A stretch of 64,000 bases of DNA from Otatea glauca (Eukaryota > Streptophyta > Magnoliopsida > Poales > Poaceae). Each line of letters opens with the position of its first letter. Position 1 is the first letter of the stretch. A program made the translations under genes and the position numbers. The stretch covers positions 42,408,104 to 42,472,103 of the forward strand of contig CM070725.1 of the NCBI GenBank assembly GCA_036346275.1, written 5' to 3'. The notes beneath the pieces were generated by a model. The model was not told the origin of the DNA. It saw nothing but the letters and a program-made list of their open reading frames with translations, and searched no databases. Shown here piece after piece: positions 9,801 through 21,600 of this stretch.

Positions 9801-12254
9801 ATCATGGCTAATTTTGGAAAATCATAAGTAAAATAGACAAGATCTGCTACTATTCTGCAACATGAATCAATTAAGAATTTTGAATTCCATGGAATATCAT
9901 ATATAGCTTCCAGAACATAACCAATTGCCAGACCAAATCATTGCAAGTGCATTTGAATCAAACTGACTTAGGAAAAATGTAGGCCAAGGCATATCTCAAT
10001 GCTTTACAGGACTTTCTAAACTGAAGATATCCTAAAATAAGTATCACTGTATTTTTAATCATTTAATTTCAAGATGTTGCATTGTTCTTTTTTTTTTGTA
10101 ACACTATATTTCTTATTTTCTAGATCTTGCCACTAACCATTGTAATATTTTATTTGAACTAATGCAATAGTATCTTAAAATAAGAAAAAATTAAGATTAC
10201 TTAAATTTTAATGATTGAAAAAATTTAGCAAGATAATCTGACACACTGCTTCTTGTTTTGCTGTTTTGGTGATTATTATCAGTTAACTTGAAATAATCAA
10301 GGTGAACAAGAGAAAAAGGATGCAAAAACAACCAGAAATAGACCAGCAAGGAAGCAATCAAGGCTATTGAATCGCTCCTATAAAAACCATAAAAAAGAGA
10401 GAAATATAACATCAACCGAGAAAATAAAACTTTGTGTTCGAAATATGTGCAACAGAACATAAGTCAAATGTAACTTACAAGTCCAACAAGGTTTTCAAGG
10501 CACAATATCACTGAACTTTTAGTTGCCGCAGAGCAAACAGCAAGCTTGATACCCTACACCATTATATCAAAATCACCTCAAAGAATGAATCTAGCTCCCA
10601 TAAACATGAAATCTAATGGGAACATTCAATAAGAATTCGTTGAAGTAAATAATGTAGCTAAGCATTCACTGTGCGAGGAAAGCACAACAGAAAGTTCTTG
10701 CAATAAGTTGTATTACCGCACCCTTTACTTCATCCATCAGCCGCAAAACACCAGGTCTAGGTTCCACGTAGCAATACAGAGCAAATCAGTATGAGATGAT
10801 GAGCAGATGGTTTATTACTTTAATTTATATTGAAATATGAGTATGGTAATATGTTCAAGAAATTCACCGCACTTACAGTTCCGGATTTGAGTATTTCTTT
10901 GTATCTTTCTGTCTTCCAGTCCTGCAAAATAAGCCATTTACTGCTGTAAATTAATGGAGTTTTAAGCTAAGCAAGTATTAACTGCGAGTCTACTACTGTT
11001 ACGAAATTATAGATTTTTCATAAGTGGTGTGCTGAACTACTGGACAAAACAATGGAAAGATGGATTGAGAAAATAGATGCGGAAAACACATCACCTTTCA
11101 AGTAAATCCTATATTAGACATGGCTCAAAACATTTGCACTTCTATCAGGAAAAGGCTAATAAAGAACTACTGTGTTTGATACTTTGATTTACTACCAAGG
11201 ACATAAAAAAGCATACCTGAATAATGTCAACCAACTTCTCCCTATCGGAGTCGCTTGCAGGTGGTGTCTCAAAGATCTTTGAAGAAGGCCACCCATTTTG
11301 CCCAAAGTACCTATCAAATCCCAACCAGTTCAGAACCAATATTCACACACAGATCAAGTACTTAAACAGCATGCGTACGCAAGAATGCCCTTCATCTGCT
11401 GACATGCAACATCAACTTATTCCCACGTCTACAAATTTGTCCACATCAACATCTGCGCAAACATTCTAATGAACAACTGCATTCTAACACACGCAAACCA
11501 AGCCCTCCATTGCAGGAAAGTTACCATAAGCATTAGTGCAATGCAGCTAAACAAGAACGAATCTTGTGAAAGCGGCATATGTGATTTTGACATCCAACCA
11601 ATACACAGGCTAAATTACAAGCGCATTTGCTTCGCCAAAACATCAAACAAGCACAGGCACAAGAACTGAACATCACAAGCTCGCCCAAGCTAGATCGCCA
11701 CATGCGAAGGAAGCATCAAACTTGCGCACGTACCATCGCATCTTGGGTTTCCCGCCGCCGATGCGGTTCTGGAGATCATCGTCGAAGGCCTCGTCACAGT
11801 ACAGCGGCGCGGTGTGGCATCGGGCGGGCAGCTCACCCCGAAGTGCGCGAAGGCGTTGTTGTAGGCCTGCCGGTGCAGGTGCTCCGACTCCAGTACGACG
11901 CCGTCGCAGTCGAAGATCAGGGCGTCGAGCGACAATGCCGACGGCGGTGGGGAGACCGAGGCGGAGACGACGATCGGGGACGCGCGGCGGAGACGGAGGA
12001 TAGGGAGGTGGGAGGGGGAGCGGTGGCCGGAGAAGCGGCGGCGGCGGTGGTGGGGAGGAGAGACGTGGAAGCCATCGGATGGATGGAGATGGAGTAGGCG
12101 CCATTGGTTCAAGAACGGCTGCTTATCTGTTGCTCTTTACGCCTTCGTTTGTTTCTTATCGCGTTTGAGAGGAGGGAAATGGAGCAGATATGAAATGTCT
12201 AACGGTCAAATATAGTAAGCAATTTCGATTTGTTGTTCGATTACTCTTACTAAT

Positions 12255-12345
12255 ATAGTGTCCGTGCTAACGCTACACAGCAGTACACCCGCTTATCAAT
12301 TAAATGAGAAGATAAGTATGAATATAACACTTAATAATAAATAAT
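12255..12345. repeat. Dispersed direct repeat, copy 1
   Basis: Contains GCTTATCAATTAAATGAGAA and ACACTTAATAATAAA. A close copy in the same orientation lies at about 15876-15970. The two bracket the Ulp1-like and IPT remnants. Family not recognised. Confidence 0.7.
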
Positions 12346-12386
12346 CACAGTGCCCGTATGCAAGTACAAAAATAAAGATATAACAC

Positions 12387-13019
12387 TCAATAATATTTTT
12401 CGCTAAACGTTTCTCGTATGCTCTTAAGACTTGTTCTTATATCTTGAGAGATGTTTTCTGCGCACTCATTCCACTTGTATTTTAGTATTTCAATTAAGAA
12501 ACACTTCCTGAGGATAGGTAAACCCTGTAAGTACGTTGTAGAGACATCATCAGTATAGACCTACTTTACAACCTTATAAAAAGTGATTAATAAAATAGAG
12601 AGTACCGACCATGCAGATCCGTGCATTAAACTGTTGACCATTCCAGATGTGCATGAAGTTCATGACAAAATAACATGTCAAGTTCATACACAACACTTAA
12701 TTGCTACATGTAAGTACACAAAAATTTAACTATTTACTAATCATGTGTAAATAACTTACCGGTCTATTGTTTTTGGAACAGACTCTGAAGCTACAATACG
12801 CCAATCATATATATCGTCGTTCCATGAGGAATTTACTATCCTTATAGTACGATCGAATATTATACCAATTTTTTGTATTCTATCAAGATAGTAACTGGAT
12901 GGTTTATCCGTTGGAACCCATCCAGGTAGAGGTGTTGGATCAATAACGGAGATAACCATGTCCTTCATGTCGAACGATAACATGCTGAATCGTCCTCCGT
13001 GATAAAAAGGCAGCATAAT
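12387..13019 (-). pseudogene. Ulp1-like (C48) cysteine peptidase remnant, about three exons
   Basis: Exon 13019-12758 follows a TTGTAG acceptor and reads MLPFYHGGRFSMLSFDMKDM ... SVIDPTPLPGWVP, then a CG|GTAAGT donor. A second coding block about 12710-12605 reads TCYFVMNFMHIWNGQQF, resembling the catalytic-cysteine segment of plant Ulp1-like proteins. A third block after TTACAG (about 12529) reads LPILRKCFLIEILKYKW and stops at 12387-12389. Such C48-domain genes are abundant in grass genomes, often as transposon (MULE or CACTA) cargo. No upstream exons or intact catalytic triad were located. Family call is moderate; pseudogene state is inferred from the missing N-terminal parts. Confidence 0.6.
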
Positions 13020-13935
13020 CTACAAATATAAACATTATATCTTTTGCACACATATATAACATAATAAAGCGTCAAACAATTTATTAAGCAAAGGGAATTC
13101 AAGGCTAACTTGGATTTCTGGCTTCAGACTATTCTCTCTTTTTTTTCGGGCTTTTAAACTGGATATATATCATATATAGAATAGTAGACCATGCCAAATG
13201 GAAATCAAACTCGGGATGCAGTCATTGTGCCTTAGGGGTTTCCAGATCAGAATCTATGTACACCTTAAGATTCTAAATCAGACAGGCTGTTTTATTATTA
13301 TTTTTTCTGTCTCATGGAGTTTATACTATCAAGAAATGCTAGAAGTTTGAGAAGATTAGACAAACCTGAATGTATGAAATACAAAAGCACAGTTTGAGCA
13401 CTCTCCCTGAAATCCTATGCTCTTAACCTGGGATACAGTGTTAGCTAATTGCCAATAACCGAGCTTCTAGGCTTTTCAAAACACCTGGTCTTTAATCGGG
13501 AATATGTAAACAACATAGCAGCTTGTGCATAAAGAAGGGTGGCACATATCAAAATCAAGAAAATACTATGTACAAATAACAATGCACCCATTGTCATTCA
13601 TCTATCCTGGATTAAAATTTTAGATGGATACAACAGATGCTGCACTTAGCTGCTCCATCTCGTGTGAATTAGCACTTGAAGTAAAGATCAAATTTGGGGC
13701 AATCGAAATCGACGCATGCATGCATACCTTGAGGAACTGAGGGCTTTCAGTGAAGTAGCATCCACGAGAAGTTGGTGCACAACATTACAGTTCTCCAAAT
13801 AACACCACCGCTAAAAAGCGCATAACTGGAGTGTTTAGATAGATCATCTTGTTTACATTTTAGACTAAAAATATAAATTTAATTCACTTTATTTTAACCT
13901 ACAAGTTTGGATCTCGGATGGCGGGATTTATAGCT
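13020..13935. other. Spacer, no gene recognised
   Basis: AT-rich sequence between the Ulp1-like remnant and the IPT copy. No domain-bearing frame seen on either strand. Confidence 0.5.
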
Positions 13936-14854
13936 CTACCAAAGCAGACCACGTATTCCTCGTCGATCACCCCTAAGTACGAAACGCCTCACCATCTTCT
14001 CCACGGGCTCCCACACCACCTCCTTCCACACCTCCTCACCGCCGACGCCGCCCACTATGCGCCGGCACCTCCGTGCGATCCACGTGCCGACGTCCCACCC
14101 TTGATCTCCTCCACGTCTGCGCTCGCCCAAAGATCGCCTCCGCGAGTGCGGCGTCGACAGCCTCCACCGCCTCCCGCTCCGTGCGAAGGTACGCGTCCAT
14201 CTCCGGTAGGCCGATCGTGCGGCGCAAGCCCCTGGTGTAGTCGGCGCTGGGTGGGTCGAACGCCGCGCGGGCCTCGTTCACCAGCCCGCGTCGCAACATG
14301 TCGTCTACCTGAGCTGCGGTGAACCGCCGGAGGAGCTCTGGCGTGGCATCCAGCCAGACGAAGAGGCAGTTGTGAGCGACGCGGAACGCCCCACCGCTGC
14401 CCTCGACCAGCGCCTCGACGTACCTGTTGGAGCCACCGGCCACGATGGGGAGGCGACCGCGGGAGAGCACGCTCTCGACCGCGCAGGCGGCCTCACGAAA
14501 GAAGTCGTCCTCGGTGAAGTCAGCATTGGGGCACGGCACGCAGCCGTGGAGGTTGTGCGCCACTCCGGCGTGCTCGTGGTCGATCACCTTGTTGGTGATC
14601 ACGAGCAGGCCGGCGTAGACCTGGATCTTGTCCGAGTTGATCATCTCGCCACTGAAGCGTGCCGCCAGGGCGATGGCCAGCTTCGACTTGCCGGTGGCCG
14701 TCGCGCCGAGCACGAACACGACCTTCGGCTTGTTGGCCGTCGGGCTGATCACAGCGGCGGCGTCCATCGTGGATCGGTGCATGACGAGCATACGTGCCGG
14801 ATCGTGGGAAGTGGCAGCGGTACGTGAGCGCCTTGTATAGGATGTGGTGCACAT
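13936..14854 (-). pseudogene. IPT: Adenylate isopentenyltransferase (cytokinin synthesis), copy 1, C-terminally damaged
   Basis: An open frame from 14854 to 14036 (272 codons) has the P-loop GATATGKSKLA, then GEMINSDKIQVYAGL, ITNKVIDHEHAGVAHNLHG, DFFREAACAVESVLSRGRLP, IVAGGSNRYVEALV and the TRGLRRTIGLPEMDAYL helix: the canonical order of plant IPT, which joins dimethylallyl diphosphate to ATP/ADP. Several in-frame ATGs exist; the residues before KPKVVFVLG are not conserved. Near 14100 the frame changes. Relative to copy 2, 59 bp are missing between short CCCT repeats, so the conserved EEIKGNTF segment is cut. The expected C-terminal end (GGEEVWKEVVWEPVEKM) is found in another frame, stopping at 13936-13938. 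The catalytic core is intact, so activity of a truncated protein cannot be excluded. The gene is single-exon, as is usual for plant IPTs. Confidence 0.85.
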
Positions 14855-14951
14855 GCATGAATAGAAGAAAATTAAGCGCGCGATTCATAGTACTGATTGG
14901 TATGGTAAATATTGAATCGAAATCAAATGGGTTTAGATTTGCAACATAATT
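14828..14951 (-). repeat. IPT 5'-flank direct repeat, copy 1
   Basis: Starts TACGTGAGCGCCTTGTATAG and runs to TTGCAACATAA. Matches 15496-15628 almost base for base, same orientation. Confidence 0.88.
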
Positions 14952-14954
14952 TTC

Positions 14955-15236
14955 TTCCATTCATGCCGCCTGCCATGCGCATCAAGACCTCAAATGCGAT
15001 CCACGCGCCGCACGTCCCACCCTCCGGCGTGCTCATCCTCGATCTTCTCCACCGCGCGACCACCGGCCGAAGGTGTTGCCCTTGATCTCCTCCACATCGC
15101 GCTTCGCTAGCATCGCCTCCGAGCGCGGCGTCGACGACCTCCGCAGACCTCCGCTCCGCTGGCGAGTGCAGCGTCCATCTCCGCAGGTCGATCGCGTGGC
15201 GCAAGCCCCCGTGTAGTCGGCGCGGTGGGTCGAACT
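14955..15236 (-). pseudogene. Isopentenyltransferase copy 2, 3' fragment
   Basis: Minus-strand sequence aligns to copy 1 (14065-14275) with several small indels. It keeps KRDVEEIKGNTFGRWSR and GWDVRRVDR-like segments in shifting frames, including the 59 bp lost from copy 1. Homology ends abruptly near 15236. The P-loop half is absent, but the 5' flank of the same duplication reappears at about 15494-15627. A remnant of a tandem duplication. Confidence 0.8.
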
Positions 15237-15495
15237 CACATGGGCAGCGAGATGTCATCCCGAAAGCCGGACCAATAATGGCTTCTCTAATTGTCATCCA
15301 AATATGAATGCTAACATATAGCACTATTTGTGCGTCCTGATTGAGGCTAATTATTATCAGAATATCTGTTACTTCCCATAGTGTATTTAGGAATAAGTCC
15401 TAAAATGAACTTATTCCTTATATTTATCACACGATAATTGCATTTCATACACACATTCCTTATATAATATTTTCCGCTAAATAATATTATGGCGG

Positions 15496-15628
15496 CGGTA
15501 CGTGAGCGCCTTGTATAGGATGTGGTGCGCATGCATGAATGGAAGAAAATTAAACGCGCGATTCATGGTACTGACTGGTATGGTAAATATTGAATCGAAA
15601 TCAAATGGGTTTAGATTTGCAACATAAA
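15496..15628 (-). repeat. IPT 5'-flank direct repeat, copy 2
   Basis: Near-identical to 14828-14951. Marks the far edge of the tandem IPT duplication. The coding half that should lie between 15240 and 15490 is missing, replaced by unrelated AT-rich sequence. Confidence 0.88.
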
Positions 15629-15664
15629 TTCCATATATAGTTCAATTGAAATATATATGTGCGG

Positions 15665-15875
15665 GCTCTCCTGTTGTGGGCCACATGAATGAATGAGTTA
15701 GACACATTAAACAACGGCCATCGGATGTGGGTGAGTAAAACTGAGGAAAGATCTGAGATGTTCATTTTGATGAATGCAAGTTTCTGGGGACGTTTTGCTG
15801 GGTGCACGAACATTGGGCTATCTCTAATGAGGTGCATTATTTAGGGTGGACGTAGGAAAAATTGCTTAGGTGCAC
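15665..15875. repeat. Dispersed repeat, copy 1 (partner at 17500-17690)
   Basis: Both copies share GTGAGTAAA, TGAGGAAAGATCTGAGA and GGCCATCGGAT blocks in the same order and orientation, with about 80-85% similarity by eye. Family not recognised. Confidence 0.72.
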
Positions 15876-15970
15876 TAGTATAGTGCCTGTGCTAACACTA
15901 CGACGGCAATACACCTGCTTATCAATTAAATGAGAAGATAAGTATGAATACAACACTTAATAATAAAAGA
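15876..15970. repeat. Dispersed direct repeat, copy 2
   Basis: Same orientation as 12255-12345 and nearly identical over about 90 bp. Confidence 0.7.
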
Positions 15971-17016
15971 GAAATTTTAAATTTTAAATGAATTTAGAAA
16001 GAAAAACGGAACTAAATGGAGGCCGAATGGGCGAAAACGGGCTCCCAAAAGATTTTAAATCAAGAAAGAGAAAGAAAAAAGAATTTTCTGATTTTAGATT
16101 ATTTTTTTGCAGTTTTCACAGAGTGCTTTCAGGCTTGGCAGCAAGGAGGAAGGTCGGCGGTCGCGGTGGGTCGGCAAGATCAGTGCGGCGAGATCGTCGA
16201 GACCGGCGCTGCGTGGGAGGAGTCACGATTGCGGTGAATTTCACGGGAAAGATGACGGTGATGGCTTGGTTACCTCCAAAATCCGACGATCTTTACAAGA
16301 GGAGCACTTGGGGATTTACGCAATGCGATGGGGAGGAGGAGAGCTCACGGCTTTTATAGCCCGAAACAAGCATATTTATAGAAACCATAATTTGGGATTA
16401 AATCAGTTGGGAGAAAATTGTGGCAATAGAGCACGAAATTTGGGGAATTAACACCATAGATGGAAAGAGGAGATTTGGTGCGGGATTGATGAAGCTTTGG
16501 AGCTTCTTTCTTGCTTTAATGGAGGGAGGAAATAGAAGAAGTTTCTCTGGTCTAGGCTGCAGCTAGAAGAAACTACAGGTGGGTTGCCTTTATTTTTTTT
16601 AAATATAGAAGATTTTTTGAAAAGATAGCACATTAGGTTAAAAAATTCTCAAAAAATCTTTCGATTATTTTGTACTTAATAAAATTATTTTTTTAAAAAA
16701 AATAAATTATAAATTTGCTGAGGCACGGCGGCCTCGCCGCGTCGGCAAAGCCACCGATGGCTACCGTGGAGCCATTGCAGACCTACGTTCTCCCGGCCGC
16801 ACTGCCCCGGCCGCCGCGTGCAATCTCCCGACCGCACTGCCCCATATCCCGATTTCCTTTTTCCAGCACGTAATGTATGGTCCTTTCCTTTTTCAGGACG
16901 TTTGTTTCCTTTTTCCTTGATTCCAGGACGTTTGTTTCCTTTTCCATGTTGATGCTGGAGGTGAGGGAAGGTCTATTGTGGATCACAGGGATGATTTCAG
17001 AAAAATATAGAAAAAT
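15971..17016. other. Spacer, no gene recognised
   Basis: Mixed sequence with a modest GC rise at 16130-16330 (short overlapping open frames, no domain) and at 16720-16850. No coding feature can be supported. Confidence 0.45.
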
Positions 17017-17170
17017 AAACTGCGCTCGCCGACCGCTGGATCCGCAAGGAAAAAAAGATAAAAATTAAACATTGCTCGCCGACCGCTGGTTCCGCGAGAA
17101 AAAATTGAAAAAAATTAAGCAGCACTCACAGACCGTTGGTTCCTTAGATAAAAAATGAAAACAAAATTCA
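17017..17170. repeat. Short tandem repeat, three units of about 51-53 bp
   Basis: Each unit contains a CGCTCGCCGACCGCTGG-like core followed by an A-rich tail (near 17023, 17070 and 17122); the third is diverged. Confidence 0.7.
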
Positions 17171-17269
17171 GCGCTCTCTGTGCACTGAAATTAGGCTCTA
17201 TGGGGCTAGATCCGTAAAAAAGTCTCGAGAAGGGTCATATTCAGAAAAAAAAACGATCACAATGCCAGG

Positions 17270-17485
17270 ACAATAAAAAATTCAAGTCTTGTTTCCTTGC
17301 ATGCGGATCCTCTTTGTTTATTTCCTTGTTTGATTCGCCGGATCCTCCTTGTTTGATTCGCCCTCCTTCCAAAATATGTAGCACATACAATTTTGGCAAG
17401 TAAAAAATTCAAGTCTGGTTTCCTTGCATGCGGATTCTCCTTATTTATTTCCTTGTTTGATTCGCCCTCCTTCCAAATATGTAGG
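17270..17485. repeat. Direct repeat of about 80-bp blocks
   Basis: The block AAAAAATTCAAGTCT...TTTCCTTGCATGCGGAT...CCTTGTTTGATTCGCC occurs at about 17273-17378 and 17401-17485. The first copy has an internal duplication of the GATTCGCC part. Confidence 0.75.
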
Positions 17486-17499
17486 TGGGGAGGTCTGTT

Positions 17500-17690
17500 G
17501 TGAGCCACAGGGATGATTAGACACACTAAATAATGGCCATCGGATATGGGTGAGTAAAGCTGAGGAAAGATCTGAGAGGTTAATTTTGATGGAGGCAAGT
17601 TTCTAGGGACGTTTCGTTGAGTGCACAAATGTTGGACCATCTCTAGTGGGATGCACTATTTGGGGTGGATATAGAAAAGAATATTTACGT
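17500..17690. repeat. Dispersed repeat, copy 2 (partner at 15665-15875)
   Basis: See the partner entry: same block order, same orientation, diverged. Confidence 0.7.
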
Positions 17691-17699
17691 GCATTATAA

Positions 17700-18679
17700 A
17701 GGAGTATAGATTATAAAGGGTATAGATATAGATTTTACAGGTCTACCATCACAATGCATAGTGTCGTACTGTCATACTATCCAAAATGTCGAGACAAAAC
17801 TAGAGAAAATGAAAATGTCTAAAACTTACTCACGGAAACTACAATCGAACATGGGTTCTACACACAAACTCGAAAAATGGGTCTCTCATATCTTGTTTAA
17901 CGTTTTCTTTACAAACTCGGTAATCCGTCATTTGCCCTTTATACACTTTCCTTTTGGCGGTCCGCGCATCTTTCTGAATTAGGTTTCAAACTCCCAATGC
18001 AATTCATATCACAAATTACCACTACACAATATTTTCACTCTGCGCGTATTTCATTTTTTTTTCTACACAAACTTCCATTTGCAAGCCAATCCACGGCTTG
18101 CGCCGAACAGGCCCAACCGCGTGTGCACTGCTGCACTCGCGTTGGAATTAATCCCCTTTCTAATTTTTTTTGTGCAAAAATAATTTTTTTCTTAAAGAAT
18201 TTATAAATTTAGCTCTCTTAGGAAGCGCAAGAGCCCAGTGTGCCACGGAGGGCGCCGCACACGAGCGCGGGAGCGAGTTTCTACGTCCAACGTGCGCAGG
18301 AGCAGAGGCGGCGCACACGAGAGCCCGAGTCCCATAGAGAGGGAGTGTAGAAGACACTTCCATAGTAAAGAAGAACGGAAAGTGTCTTTCGTAGTGAGGA
18401 GAAAGTTAGATTTGAAGTTCTATTTAAAAGGAAACCATTTTTATGTATAAAAAAATTAGGGGCGTGATCACTTCTTCGCTTTGCACCTACCTGAAATCCA
18501 CAACCCAATCCACCGCTGCTATAGCCTATACCCTTCCAAACCGCTGCCTCCCACATCTCGCACCCACCTCCCGCACGCTCGACTCGACACCTCCCGCAGC
18601 GGCACAGCACAACTGCACAAGCAAATGCTCGGGCCGCTCCATGCCGCCGCCGCTAGACCCTTCTAGAAGATTCTAGAGG
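17700..18679 (+). promoter_or_regulatory. Upstream region of the PAA1-type gene
   Basis: Runs from AT-rich to pyrimidine-rich CCACC/CCGC sequence just before the ATG, as is common in grass 5' UTRs. No certain TATA box; a candidate CTATAGCCTATA lies near 18520-18533. Nothing coding was recognised. Confidence 0.4.
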
Positions 18680-21600
18680 ATGGACCCCGCCACGCCCCTG
18701 CTCGCCCTCTCCAAGGCCATCTCGTCCCGCTCCAAGCCCTTTCCTGACTCCTCTCACCACTTCCTCCGCCGCTGCGCCGGTGGCCACGTCCCACTGGCCC
18801 CGCTCCGCCGCTCTCCCGTTGCCGCCTCCGCGGCCCGGCGCCTCGCCGTCCCCGGCGACCTCCTCCTCCTCTCGCTCGCGCGCCTCGCGCTCCGCGGCCC
18901 GGCCCCGCGAGCGGAGCCGCGCCGCTGGTTCGCGAGCGTCTCGGCTTCGGCGTCGACCGGTCCTCCCCTCGGCGGGGGCGGTGGGGGAAGCGGCGATGGA
19001 GGGGGCGGCGGCGGCGATGGCCACGGGTGGAAGCGTCCGCGAGCTTCCCAGGGGACGGCGGTGGCGGAGGAAGCGGCAGGGCAGGAGGCCGATGTCATAA
19101 TCCTTGACGTTGGGGTATGGTCATTGCTATCTGATAGAAAAGTAGACTAGTAGCATGTTAATTTGACGATGGAGTAAAATTAGATGCTATCGATTGCAAT
19201 TTTCACTTTGGTTTCACAGTAGAGCATGATTAATGATAGATAGGATGCCAGCTTTGGCACCGTAATTCTAATTCTATGCGAATATCTGTGCTAAAGTAAC
19301 CCAAAAACTTCTTACGCTGTCGTTGGAAGTTTGGAATAAGATTTGTTCTAAAATACTAGTGACTATCGTGTAATCAATCCGTAGCTATATTAATATTAGC
19401 CGTTTGATTGGTTGGTTGCAGGGGATGTCATGTGGTGGATGTGCAGCAAGCGTTAAACGCATTTTGGAGAGTGAGGTGAGATAGTTAAATCAGTGTGGCT
19501 CGAATAGAGCTTTTGGTGTTGTGTTTATTAGCTCGTTGGTTGGGTTTGTAAGTCTGTATGTGCTTGGGTTTTCAGCCCCAGGTGCGGTCAGCAACTGTTA
19601 ACCTTGCCACTGAGATGGCAGTCGTGTGGGCAATGCCCATAGATAGGGATGTGCAGGATTGGAAGCTGCAGTTGGCCGAGAAGCTTGCCAACCAGTTGAC
19701 GACATGTGGGTACAAATCCAACCTTCGAGGTAAAAACAGTTATAATTGATCACGTAGTGTTGCAAGGCTAAACTAATACAGTCCAGTTGGGGGTAACCAG
19801 GACAATTTGAAATTTTGAATAATGGTTTACAATTTAGAGCATCGATAGTTGTCCCTAATGTTCAAAATCTGCTGATGGATAGGTCCCTGCATTAAAAAAC
19901 TTGACTTGGGCACATCAGCTTAATCATTTGATTTGAATTAGAGCAGTGTTTCAATGCTTTTCCTCTTAATACAAGTTACACAAATCTTGAAGCAAACAAA
20001 AGGGTAAGTAATCACCATCTACTCTTCATTCATGCTTTAATATTTGTGTAACTGTTAAAAAGAAAAGTACGAAAACACCTCTCTTTGAATTATCTTCTTG
20101 ACATCAGATTTATGAACGGTGCTCTAGAAGCCCTGTTGCCTATCAGATATAGCTGGGCGACCTTTTCTTAAGATACATAAATGCCAACTTCTTGTTGTTC
20201 ACATTGTACCATGCAATTTAATACAAATGAAAGATCAAATTTCTCTTCATATGCTTTCCCCTCTAGTTTGAATCTAACGTCTGCCCCAAAATTTACCACC
20301 AGTATGTTCAGTCTGATTCAAATGTCTGTTGTACCTGCAGATTCTTCAAAAGTGAGTTCACAGACAGTTTTTGAAAGAAAGATGGGTGAAAAACTTCAAC
20401 ATCTTAAAAAAAGTGGTAAACAAGTAACTGTCAATCTTATGAGCTTTCTCCAAGTTCGAGATATTTTTATAATAAGAAAGAGGCTGTTTTATAATCAACA
20501 TGATGCACTGATTTCTCTTCTAGGTCGAGAACTTGCTGTATCTTGGGCGTTATGTGCTGTTTGCTTACTGGGACACATTTCTCACCTCTTTGGAGTTAAT
20601 GCACCATTCATGAACCTGTTTCATTCCACTGGGTTTCATTTATCTCTCTCGATATTTACATTTATTGGTCCTGGTCGAAGACTAATCCTTGACGGATTAA
20701 AGAGTCTATTCAAGGGGTCTCCGAACATGAATACATTGGTTGGTCTAGGTGCTCTGTCATCCTTTGCTGTCAGCTCAATTGCAGCCTTCATTCCAAAGCT
20801 GGTAGCTCCTGCTCTTTCTAAAAGGCATTTTTTGCTGCATACTTGCATGCATGACACCCAAATAGATCAAAGCAGAAGTGTTGGGAATTTGATCTTATTG
20901 CAACAGCATCCCTGTCTCTGCTTTGTGGATATTGTTGAGCAAAGTTTTAATTTAGGTTCCATTTCGTTCTACACCTGCTTTATTTTATGTATTGCTAGTT
21001 TGCATCATGATATATGGCCTTAGGATGTCATAGTAGTTTTTTCTAATACCATTTGATTCTATTGCAGGGGTGGAAGACATTTTTTGAGGAACCAGTTATG
21101 TTAATAGCTTTTGTTCTTCTAGGGAAGAATCTTGAGCAGAGGGCGAAGCTAAAAGCTACCAGTGATATGACTGGATTGCTCAATATTCTTCCATCAAAGG
21201 CACGCCTAATGGTGGATAATGATGCTGAGCAATCATCATTCACTGAGGTCCCATGTGATACCCTTGCTGTCGGGGACTATATTGTAGTGCTGCCTGGCGT
21301 GAGTAAATAGTATTCACACACACATTAATTAAGTATTAGTTCCATCTACATGCAGTTTTTCATGGGTGATAGTTTCATTGCTGCTTATGTTTTTTGGTTA
21401 TACATGAGTACTTGTTATTTGCTTGTGTGCTAAACAGTAAACACAAGTGTATACCTATAGCAATAATAAACATACATATAGAAAATCGTTATATGATGAA
21501 ATCGATTATGGGTGCTCCCATGTTGTTCTATTTTTAGTACAATCTTTGCTAACACATACGCCGTCTAGGATCGCATTCCAGCAGATGGTGTTGTTAAAGC

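Larger units (their letters stand above)
4071..12112 (-). pseudogene. CBBY-like HAD-superfamily sugar-phosphatase (plastid), disrupted gene
   Basis: Seen, in transcription order: exon 1 (ends 11734) with FDCDGVVLESEHLHRQAY, the HAD nucleophile motif, ending GGGKPKMRW; exon 2 11310-11217 (NGWPSSKIFETPP); exon 3 10921-10877 (DWKTERYKEILKSG); exon 4 10767-10717 (VEPRPGVLRLMDEVK); exon 5 10553-10479 (IKLAVCSAATKSSVI); exon 6 remnant 4693-4639 (DDVKLKK...YITAAK); exon 7 4548-4489 (NNCLVVEDSVIGLQ); exon 8 4414-4355; exon 9 4280-4234; exon 10 4119-4071 ending LQESLVTG and TAA. This is the order of plant CBBY-like proteins, stromal HAD phosphatases of the xylulose-1,5-bisphosphatase type. Breaks: exon 1 changes frame between CPPDA and APLYCDEAF, and possibly also in the transit peptide (an alternative ATG at 12075 opens in another frame); exon 4 is preceded by AC instead of AG; exon 6 lacks one base; a Copia element sits in exon 6, and the exon part encoding the segment before DDVK was not found on its far side. 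A functional product from this locus looks unlikely. Confidence 0.85.

Noticed and set aside
11627..12100. Plus-strand 156-codon open frame
   Set aside because: Antisense shadow of the GC-rich first exon of the CBBY-like gene, which has the HAD motif on the minus strand.
14372..14827. Plus-strand open frame opposite the IPT core
   Set aside because: Antisense shadow; the minus strand has the P-loop and all IPT motifs.
18653..19098. Minus-strand Arg/Ala-rich open frames
   Set aside because: Shadow of PAA1 exon 1 due to high GC content.
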